Assembly (NCBI GenBank): GCA_036502405.1
Contig: DASXYP010000039.1
Coordinates: 1-26,175 of the forward strand
Source: Chersky-806 sp036502405
GTDB taxonomy: Bacteria > Actinomycetota > Acidimicrobiia > IMCC26256 > JAENVU01
Length of the DNA: 26,175 nt
Direction of reading: 5' to 3'
The position numbers were made by a program, and so were the translations under genes. The notes beneath the pieces were generated by a model that saw nothing but the letters and a program-made list of their open reading frames with translations, had not been told where the DNA came from and did not search any database. Positions within the stretch are counted from its first letter, which is position 1, and each line of letters starts with the position of its first letter. This document shows, piece by piece, positions 20,374 to 26,175 of this stretch.

Positions 20374-21615
20374 TCAGTTGCGGGGGAGCTCGCGGAAGGG
20401 GAGCGTCTTGTCGGGGCGGGCCTCGCCGGGGAGACCGAGCACGCGCTCGCCGAGCACGTTGCGCTGGATCTGCTCGGTGCCGCCGCCGATCCGGACCGAC
20501 CACTGGTTGAGGAACATCTGCTGCCAGAGCCCGGCGGACGGTGCGTCGGCCTGGTGGAGCATCCCGGCCGGGCCCTCGAGCGCGAGGGTCAGGTCGCCGT
20601 CGCGCGCGACCCGCTGGCTGATCGCGAGCTTCATCACCGACGACTCCGCGCCCGCCGGCTTGCCCGCCTTGGCCGCGGCCCGGGCCCGCTGGCCGAGCCA
20701 CTTCAGGACCTCGAAGCGGGTGTAGCTCCGCGCGAGCTCCTGGCGGATGACGGGATCGTCGGTGCGCCCGCAGTCCTGCGCGAGCCGGCGGACCGCGTCG
20801 AACGTCACGCCCGACATCCCGCCGCCGATCATCGCCCGCTCGTTCGCGAGCGTCGTCTGGGTCACGCCCCACCCGCCGTTCAGCGGACCGAGGACGTTCC
20901 CGGCCGGGATCCGCACGTCGGTGAGGAAGACCTCGTTGAAGTGGGCGTACCCGGTGATCTGGCGCAGGGGCCGGATCTCGATGCCGGGCGTGCGCATGTC
21001 GACGAGGAAGTAGGTGATGCCCCGGTGCTTGGGCACGTCCCAGTCGGTGCGGGCCAGGAGGATCCCCCAGTCGCTGAAGTGGGCGCCCGAGGTCCAGACC
21101 TTCTGCCCGTTCACGACCCACTCGTCGCCGTCCTGCTCGGCGCGGGTGGCGAGGCCGGCGAGGTCCGAGCCGGCACCGGGCTCCGAGAAGAGCTGGCACC
21201 AGATGTCCTCGCCGCGCAGGATGCGAGGCAGGAAGAAGTCCTTCTGCGGGTCGGTGCCGTGGGCGATGATCGTCGGCCCGACCATCCCGATCGCGACGGC
21301 GAACGCGCCCGAGCTGACGACGAAGTCGTGCTCCTCCTGGGCGAAGATCTTGGCCTGGCTCGGGGTGCCGCCCCGCCCCCCGTACTCCTTCGGCCAGGCG
21401 ATGCCGGCCCACCCGTGGGCACTGAGCGTCGCCAGCCAGTCCCGGCACTCCTGGACGTGCGCGGCCTCGGCCGCGGGGCTGACGTCGGTGCGGCCGAGCG
21501 TCGTCGCCAGGTCCGCGGTGGTGTCGCGGGGCTTCGCGTGCGCCTCGAGGAAGGCGCGGGCCTCGGCGCGGAACGCCTGGTCCGCGGCGGACTCGTCGGA
21601 CGGGGCCTGGGACAT
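20374..21615 (-). CDS. acyl-CoA dehydrogenase
   Basis: A 413-aa FAD-dependent acyl-CoA dehydrogenase, which removes hydrogens at C2-C3 of an acyl-CoA thioester. The N-terminal helical domain runs to about 120. The FAD/substrate signature QLFSEPGAGSDLAGLATRAE is at about 142-161, followed by WVVNGQKVWTSGAHFSDWGI. The C-terminal flavin motif is GGGTEQIQRNVLGERVLGLP. The long N-terminus with SAHGWAGIAWPKEYGG is typical of actinobacterial FadE-type enzymes that act on bulky substrates such as steroid or branched side chains; this assignment is by resemblance only. Start ATG 21613-21615 is preceded by TAGGTT 8 nt upstream, indicating a leaderless mRNA, so it is its own transcription unit although the SDR gene lies just upstream on the same strand. 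Confidence 0.92.
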   Translation of the reverse strand: MSQAPSDESAADQAFRAEARAFLEAHAKPRDTTADLATTLGRTDVSPAAEAAHVQECRDWLATLSAHGWAGIAWPKEYGGRGGTPSQAKIFAQEEHDFVVSSGAFAVAIGMVGPTIIAHGTDPQKDFFLPRILRGEDIWCQLFSEPGAGSDLAGLATRAEQDGDEWVVNGQKVWTSGAHFSDWGILLARTDWDVPKHRGITYFLVDMRTPGIEIRPLRQITGYAHFNEVFLTDVRIPAGNVLGPLNGGWGVTQTTLANERAMIGGGMSGVTFDAVRRLAQDCGRTDDPVIRQELARSYTRFEVLKWLGQRARAAAKAGKPAGAESSVMKLAISQRVARDGDLTLALEGPAGMLHQADAPSAGLWQQMFLNQWSVRIGGGTEQIQRNVLGERVLGLPGEARPDKTLPFRELPRN

Positions 21616-21623
21616 GGGGGTGG

Positions 21624-21629
21624 AACCTA
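21624..21629 (-). promoter_or_regulatory. -10 box of the acyl-CoA dehydrogenase gene (leaderless)
   Basis: TAGGTT on the minus strand, ending 8 nt before the ATG at 21615. It lies directly downstream of the SDR terminator hairpin. Confidence 0.5.
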
Positions 21630-21632
21630 CCG

Positions 21633-21677
21633 CCCTCGGCCGGCCGGCCCGTCCCCGGCGACCCGATCGGCCGAGGG
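21633..21677 (-). terminator. Terminator hairpin after the SDR gene
   Basis: CCCTCGGCCG (21633-21642) pairs perfectly with CGGCCGAGGG (21668-21677), and GCCGG (21643-21647) with CCGGC (21655-21659) inside. It lies 5 nt past the SDR stop codon and separates that gene from the acyl-CoA dehydrogenase promoter. Confidence 0.6.
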
Positions 21678-21682
21678 AGAAC

Positions 21683-22486
21683 CTACGAGGCCGTGTCGCG
21701 AGGGTGCATCAAGGCCTCGACCTTGGCCATCACGCCGTCGACGCCGGATCCGTGCAGCGTCAGGCCGCCGTCGATGACGATGTTCTGGCCCGTCACGAAC
21801 CGGGAGAGGTCCGAGCAGAGGAACAGCACGACGTCGGCGATGTCCTCGGGCTCGCCGACCCGCGCAACGGGCGTGTCGCGCACGAACCGCTCCTCGAGCT
21901 CGGGGAAGATGCCGAACAGCGGCTCGGTGAGCGGGGTGCGGATCATCCCGGGCGACACCGCGTTGAAGCGGATGGTCGGGGCGTACTCGAGCGCGGCGTT
22001 GGCGGTGAGCGCGATGACTGCGGCCTTGGACGCCGAGTAGGGCGCCTCACCCGCGGCGGGCCGGGTGCCGCTGATCGACGCGGTGCTGACGACTCGACCG
22101 TCGCCGTTGGCCAGGAGGTGGGGGATCGCGGCCCGCATCCCGTGGAAGACGCCGTGCAGGTTGATGGCCACGAAGTGGTTCCACTCCTCGAGCGGCCACT
22201 CGTGGATCTTGTACATCGAGCTGGTGCCGGCGTTGTTGAACAGCACCGAGAGGCCGCCGAGCTTGGCCGCGGCGTCGTCGACGGCCGCCGCGAGCGCGGC
22301 GTACTCGGTGACGTCGGCGGCGTAGGCGATCCCGTCGACCTCGGCTGCGACCGTCGTGGCCCGGTCACCGTCGATGTCGACGACCGCGATGCGCGCGCCC
22401 TCCGCGGCCATCCGGTGGCAGGTGGCGCGTCCGATGCCCGAGCCGCCACCGGTCACGAGCGCGCGATGTCCGTCGAGCAGTCCCAT
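21683..22486 (-). CDS. SDR family NAD(P)-dependent oxidoreductase
   Basis: A 267-aa classical short-chain dehydrogenase. The nucleotide-binding motif TGGGSGIG is at 12-19, with an acidic VVDID (35-39) after the second strand, which favours NAD over NADP. NNAG is at 84-87, and the catalytic residues are Ser137, Tyr150 and Lys154 (YSASK). The C-terminal FVTGQNIVIDGGL segment is usual for 3-oxoacyl-ACP-reductase-like SDRs. It has a slightly longer C-terminal tail than typical 250-aa members. Start ATG 22484-22486 is preceded by TAGATT 6 nt upstream, giving a leaderless mRNA. It sits beside an acyl-CoA dehydrogenase, so a hydroxyacyl or steroid-alcohol substrate is plausible but unproven. Divergent from the FtsX-type permease. 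Confidence 0.92.
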   Translation of the reverse strand: MGLLDGHRALVTGGGSGIGRATCHRMAAEGARIAVVDIDGDRATTVAAEVDGIAYAADVTEYAALAAAVDDAAAKLGGLSVLFNNAGTSSMYKIHEWPLEEWNHFVAINLHGVFHGMRAAIPHLLANGDGRVVSTASISGTRPAAGEAPYSASKAAVIALTANAALEYAPTIRFNAVSPGMIRTPLTEPLFGIFPELEERFVRDTPVARVGEPEDIADVVLFLCSDLSRFVTGQNIVIDGGLTLHGSGVDGVMAKVEALMHPRDTAS

Positions 22487-22492
22487 GGCCGC

Positions 22493-22498
22493 AATCTA
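22493..22498 (-). promoter_or_regulatory. -10 box of the SDR gene (leaderless)
   Basis: TAGATT on the minus strand, ending 6 nt before the ATG at 22486. Confidence 0.5.
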
Positions 22499-22548
22499 CG
22501 GGCTGGCTCGAGGGACCCGCCCGATGCAACCGCGCGACGCCGCTGAGG

Positions 22549-22554
22549 CAGGAT
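22549..22554 (+). promoter_or_regulatory. -10-like box of the FtsX-type permease gene
   Basis: CAGGAT, one base off TANNNT, ends 7 nt before the ATG at 22562. The spacing, rather than the sequence, is what supports it. Confidence 0.35.
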
Positions 22555-22561
22555 TGGGCGG

Positions 22562-25129
22562 ATGTGGAGGGCGACGGTCAACGGCGTGCTCGCCCGGAAG
22601 GTGCGTCTCGCCCTCACCGCGCTCGCCGTCGTCCTCGGCGTGACCTTCGTCAGCGGGACCTACGTCCTCACCGACACGCTAAAGCACTCCTTCGGCACCC
22701 TCTTCTCGCAGTACGCCGCGGGTGTCGACCTCGTGGTGCGGACGAAGGCGCCGTTCGGCGAGTCCGACGCGACCCGCCAGCGGCTCCCCGAGAGCCTGGT
22801 CGACGTCGTGCGGCGCGTCCGCGGCGTCGCCGCGGCCGACGGCTTCCTCCAGGGCTACGCGCAGTTCGTCGGCAGGGACGGAAAGACCACGATCCAGACC
22901 GCCGGCGCGCCGACGTTCGGCATCTCGTGGAGCGGCGGGGCCCAGGTCGGCCCGGCCCGGATCGCCCGCGGCCGGCGCCCGGTGCGTGACGGGCAGGTCG
23001 CGATGGACGTCGGGACGGCCCGGCGCAACGGGTTCCACGTGGGTGACCGGGTCAAGGTGCTGCTCGAGGGCGAAGCCGAGGAGTTCAAGCTCGTCGGCCT
23101 GTTCAAGCTCGGGACAGAAGGCGACTTCGGCGCGGTGAGCTTCGCCGCGTTCGATCCCCGGACCGCTCAGCGCGTGTTCGGGGCGCCGGGGGTCTTCGAC
23201 GCGGTGAACGTGCGGGTGGCGTCGGGGGAGTCGGCCGCCACCGTGAAGCGCAACCTCGAGCGCGTCCTCAACCCTGGGGACGTGCCGTTCGGCGGCTACG
23301 ACGTCACCTCCGCCGCGGTGGTCGCGAACCAGACCCGCAAACCCGTGGACGAGTTCCTCAACGTCCTGAACGATGCGCTGCTCGGGTTTGCCGGGGTCGG
23401 CCTGCTCGTCGGCGGCTTCATCATCTTCAACACGTTCTCGATCCTCGTGTCCCAGCGGACCCGGGAGCTGGGCCTGCTCCGGGCGATGGGGGCCAGCAGC
23501 CCGCAGGTCGTCGGTTCGGTGCTCACCGAAGCGGCGGTGATCGGTGTCTTCGCCTCGGTCGTCGGTCTCGTCCTTGGGATCGCGCTCGCGCAGGTGCTGC
23601 TCTGGGCGCTCCCCGGCTTCGGCTTTCCCGTGCCGAATGCGGACCTCGTGCTCATCGGTCGCACCGTGTTCGCGGCCGCGGTGGTCGGGATCGGGGTGAC
23701 GATGCTCGCGGCCGTGGTCCCGGCGATCCGCGCCGCGCGGACCTCGCCGATCGCGGCGATCGCCGAGGTCCGCGAGTCGTTGAGCCGGACGCCGCGGGTC
23801 CGGCGGGCGATCACGGGCCTGGTGGTCACTGCGATCGGGGTGGCGATCGGCATCTACGGCTTCTCCGCCGACCTGACCGTGAACAACTCGGTCGCGGTGA
23901 CGTTCCTCGGCGGGTTCGTGATCTTCCTCGGCCTCGTGGTCATCGGCCCGCTGATCGCGCGCCCGATCGCGAGCGTCATCGGACGGCCCCTGCGCCTGGT
24001 CTTCGGGGTGACCGGGACCCTGGCGCGCGGCAACGCGATGCGGAACCCGCGCCGGACCTCGGCGACTGCGGCCGCGCTGATCGTCGGGCTCGCGCTCGTC
24101 GCGCTCGTTGCGATCTTCGCGGACTCGCTCAAGACGTCGGTGCGCAGCGCGCTCAACGAGGTCAAGGCGGACTACATCCTCACCGCACCCCAGTTCGCGG
24201 GGTTCTCACCCGAGGTCGCGACCCGCGTCGCGCACGTGCCCGGCGTGCAGCGGGCCGTCGCCTTCCGCTGGGGGGACGTGCGCATCAACGGGAACGACGA
24301 GACCGTCAACGGGGCGAACGCGGGGCTCGACGACGTGCTGAACCTCGAGTACGTGAGCGGGAACGCCTCAGGTGTCCAACGGGGCGGCATCCTGCTCTCG
24401 GACAAGGAAGCCCAGAGCTACCACAAGAAGGTCGGCGACGAGCTGACGATCGTGTTCCCGGCGAGCGGTGCCCGCCCGCTGCGGGTGTCGGGCATCTACA
24501 AGACGCGGCGGTTCACGGGTGCGTTCCCCATCGACTTCATCGTCGCGCAGCGGCTCTTCGACGAGGTGTTCGCCGGCAACCAGCAGGACACGCTCGTGTA
24601 CGTGCGGGCGGAACCCGGTCAGGCCGCCGTCGTGAGGCAACGGCTCGGCCGGGCCCTGGCCGCGCCGTTCCCGAACATCAACGTCGAGAACCGCGCCCAG
24701 TACCTCGCGACCCGGGAGCAGACCGTCGACCAGTTCCTCAACGTCTTCATCGCGCTGCTCCTCCTGTCCGAGGTGATCGCGGTGCTCGGCATCGTCAACA
24801 CCTTGATGCTCTCGATCTACGAGCGCACCCGTGAGGTGGGGCTGCTCCGGACCGTCGGCACCACCCGGCGCCAGATCTGGGCGATGGTCTGCGGCGAGTC
24901 GGTGATCATCGCGGTGTTCGGCTGCATCCTCGGCCTGCTCGTGGGGCTGCTCTGGGGTTGGGGGGTCACCAACGCGCTGCGCGGCCAGTTCGTCGACACG
25001 TTCAGCATCCCGACCCGGCAGCTCGCCCTGTTCCTCGTCGCGTCGGTGATCGCCGGGCTCGTGGCGGCGTTGCTCCCCGCGTGGCGCGCGTCCCGCCTCG
25101 ACGTGCTCGAGGCGATCGCGCACGAGTGA
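22562..25129 (+). CDS. ABC transporter permease, FtsX/MacB-like (two FtsX domains)
   Basis: An 855-aa membrane protein. An N-terminal helix (about 14-32) leads to a MacB-type periplasm-facing/extracytoplasmic domain (about 40-260). Residues about 265-400 form the first FtsX block of three helices: FIIFNTFSILVSQRTRELGLLRAMGAS, then an Ala/Val-rich helix and a last one ending AIRAARTSPIAAIAEVRE. Further helices lie near 413-470 and 500-521. A second extracytoplasmic domain follows, and then a second FtsX block from about 720 to the end (NTLMLSIYERTREVGLLRTVG ... AWRASRLDVLEAIAHE). The ExxRExGLLRxxG motif in both blocks is the coupling site for the ATPase. Such permeases use mechanotransmission to move or release lipids, lipoproteins or peptides. 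No ATPase gene is in the window. The stop lies directly against the stop of the S8 protease gene. Confidence 0.9.
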   Translation: MWRATVNGVLARKVRLALTALAVVLGVTFVSGTYVLTDTLKHSFGTLFSQYAAGVDLVVRTKAPFGESDATRQRLPESLVDVVRRVRGVAAADGFLQGYAQFVGRDGKTTIQTAGAPTFGISWSGGAQVGPARIARGRRPVRDGQVAMDVGTARRNGFHVGDRVKVLLEGEAEEFKLVGLFKLGTEGDFGAVSFAAFDPRTAQRVFGAPGVFDAVNVRVASGESAATVKRNLERVLNPGDVPFGGYDVTSAAVVANQTRKPVDEFLNVLNDALLGFAGVGLLVGGFIIFNTFSILVSQRTRELGLLRAMGASSPQVVGSVLTEAAVIGVFASVVGLVLGIALAQVLLWALPGFGFPVPNADLVLIGRTVFAAAVVGIGVTMLAAVVPAIRAARTSPIAAIAEVRESLSRTPRVRRAITGLVVTAIGVAIGIYGFSADLTVNNSVAVTFLGGFVIFLGLVVIGPLIARPIASVIGRPLRLVFGVTGTLARGNAMRNPRRTSATAAALIVGLALVALVAIFADSLKTSVRSALNEVKADYILTAPQFAGFSPEVATRVAHVPGVQRAVAFRWGDVRINGNDETVNGANAGLDDVLNLEYVSGNASGVQRGGILLSDKEAQSYHKKVGDELTIVFPASGARPLRVSGIYKTRRFTGAFPIDFIVAQRLFDEVFAGNQQDTLVYVRAEPGQAAVVRQRLGRALAAPFPNINVENRAQYLATREQTVDQFLNVFIALLLLSEVIAVLGIVNTLMLSIYERTREVGLLRTVGTTRRQIWAMVCGESVIIAVFGCILGLLVGLLWGWGVTNALRGQFVDTFSIPTRQLALFLVASVIAGLVAALLPAWRASRLDVLEAIAHE

Positions 25130-26175
25130 TCAGCAGGCGGTGATCGCGCGGCCGGGGTCGATCAGGCCGTAGCCGTAGTCGTTGTTGCGTCCCGTGCTGC
25201 CGATGCGCTTGGCGGTGGCCTCGAGCCGCGCCTCGACCTTGTCGGGGGAGCAGCTGGGCCACCTGGCGAGCAGGAGCGCGGCGGCCGCGGCGACGTGGGG
25301 CGTCGCCATCGACGTGCCGCTCATGTAGGCGTACGGCACGTGGCCCGCAGTGGTGAGCGCGACGGGATAGGTCGACAGCACGCTGACGCCGGGGCCGACG
25401 ACGTCGACGTACGAGCCGGTGTTGGAGAAGCACCCTCGGGTCAGGGACGAGCTGATCGCGCCGACGCCGATCACGAACTTGGACGCGCCGGGGTACGAGA
25501 CCGCGTTCGTCCCGACCGTGCCGCACGTCGAGGCCGGACCGTGGTTGTTGCCGGCCGCCGCGACCACGACGACGCCCTTGCTGTGCGCGTACGCGATGGC
25601 GAGGTCCTGTGCCGGGTCGTCGCTGCTCCCGCCGAGGCTGAGGTTGACGACCTTCGCGCCGTTGTTCGCGGCCCAGGTGATGCCCTTGGCCACGTCCGAG
25701 CTGTACCCACTGCAGCCGAGCGCCGGGTTCATCACCTTGACCGGGAGGATCTTCGCTCCGGGCGCCGCCCCTGCGACGCCCTTGGCGTTGTTCGCCACTG
25801 CGGCGATCGTCCCGGCGACGTGGGTGCCGTGCCCGCAGGTGTCGACCCTCGGGTTGAGCACGCTCGCGTTGGTTGCGCCGGTGAGGAAGGCCTTGCCCGC
25901 GAGCACCTGGCCGACAAGATCGGGGTTCGTCCAGTCCACGCCGGTGTCGACCACCGCGACCGTCACGCCCTTGCCGTTCGTCGTCTTCCAGGCGGTGGAG
26001 AACGTGGTCTTCGTGGTGTCGATGCCCCACTGATCGCCGAGCTTCGTGTACGTGTCGTTGGTCGGTGCCGCGGTCGGGCTGACGAGCGTGTCGGCCTTCA
26101 CGACCACGAGGTCGTTGCCGCGCGCGGCATCGGTCGCGACGGTGCGGGCCTGGGCCTGCGACCGCACGGGCGTCG
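25130..26175 (-). CDS. S8 family (subtilisin-like) serine peptidase, C-terminal part
   Basis: The C-terminal 347 residues of a secreted subtilase; the signal peptide and most of the propeptide lie beyond the window. The catalytic triad is complete: Asp in AVVDTGVDW, His in CGHGTHVAGT (near 25812-25838) and Ser in SGTSMATPHVA (near 25290-25322), with the oxyanion Asn in AAAGNN. Extra Cys residues (for example LGCSGYSS, STCGTVG, RGCFSN, the C-terminal AC) suggest disulfides, fitting an extracellular enzyme. It ends YGYGLIDPGRAITAC without a wall anchor. The start at the window edge is not a true start: the frame stays open to base 26175. Convergent with the permease with no gap. Confidence 0.93.
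   Translation of the reverse strand, partial: TPVRSQAQARTVATDAARGNDLVVVKADTLVSPTAAPTNDTYTKLGDQWGIDTTKTTFSTAWKTTNGKGVTVAVVDTGVDWTNPDLVGQVLAGKAFLTGATNASVLNPRVDTCGHGTHVAGTIAAVANNAKGVAGAAPGAKILPVKVMNPALGCSGYSSDVAKGITWAANNGAKVVNLSLGGSSDDPAQDLAIAYAHSKGVVVVAAAGNNHGPASTCGTVGTNAVSYPGASKFVIGVGAISSSLTRGCFSNTGSYVDVVGPGVSVLSTYPVALTTAGHVPYAYMSGTSMATPHVAAAAALLLARWPSCSPDKVEARLEATAKRIGSTGRNNDYGYGLIDPGRAITAC

Overview
The window is a 26 kb piece of very GC-rich chromosome with ordinary housekeeping-type content. It suggests a free-living actinobacterium. The signs are very high GC, frequent GTG starts, two LLM-class (luciferase-like) oxidoreductases of actinobacterial F420-type subfamilies, actinobacterial-style acyl-CoA dehydrogenase and SDR genes, an LPFTG sortase signal, and several genes whose -10 box sits 6-11 nt before the start codon (leaderless or nearly leaderless mRNAs). 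Acidimicrobiia would fit, but that placement is an impression from gene content. I see no phage, insertion sequence, CRISPR array or rRNA.

Layout. 1-6006: the 3' end of an LLM oxidoreductase, a two-block FUSC membrane protein, a coupled pair (LLM oxidoreductase followed by alpha/beta hydrolase) on the minus strand, tRNA-Gly(GCC), a TetR regulator and a divergent dienelactone-hydrolase-like enzyme. 6164-12234: a surface/signalling block. It holds a membrane-anchored Ser/Thr-kinase-like protein with substituted catalytic lysine positions, convergent with two translationally coupled minus-strand genes: a zinc-ribbon/PH-like/SHOCT-like cytoplasmic protein and a 725-aa repeat protein with an LPFTG anchor. 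Just upstream of these lies a 305-aa secreted Asn/Gly/Ser/Thr-rich protein built from an internal duplication. 12235-12615 is non-coding. 12616-18352: a five-gene minus-strand operon, in order of transcription GlcD-like FAD oxidase, ThDP-dependent decarboxylase/synthase, SsuD-type monooxygenase, class I glutamine amidotransferase and PhyH-type Fe(II)/2-oxoglutarate dioxygenase. 18538-22486: a J-domain protein, an uncharacterised 370-aa protein, an acyl-CoA dehydrogenase and an SDR. 22562-26175: a MacB/FtsX-type permease without an ATPase, butted against the C-terminal part of a secreted subtilisin-like (S8) protease.

How the genes may work together. The 12.6-18.4 kb operon looks like a catabolic route for a small organic acid or organosulfur/organophosphorus compound: SsuD-like C-S bond cleavage, PhyH hydroxylation, ThDP C-C chemistry and 2-hydroxyacid oxidation. 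The substrate is an inference. The 6.2-12.2 kb block is the most unusual part: two neighbouring exported repeat proteins share a short motif grammar, one is wall-anchored, and it is co-translated with a cytoplasmic zinc-ribbon protein next to a degenerate transmembrane kinase. I regard this as a candidate undescribed cell-surface module.
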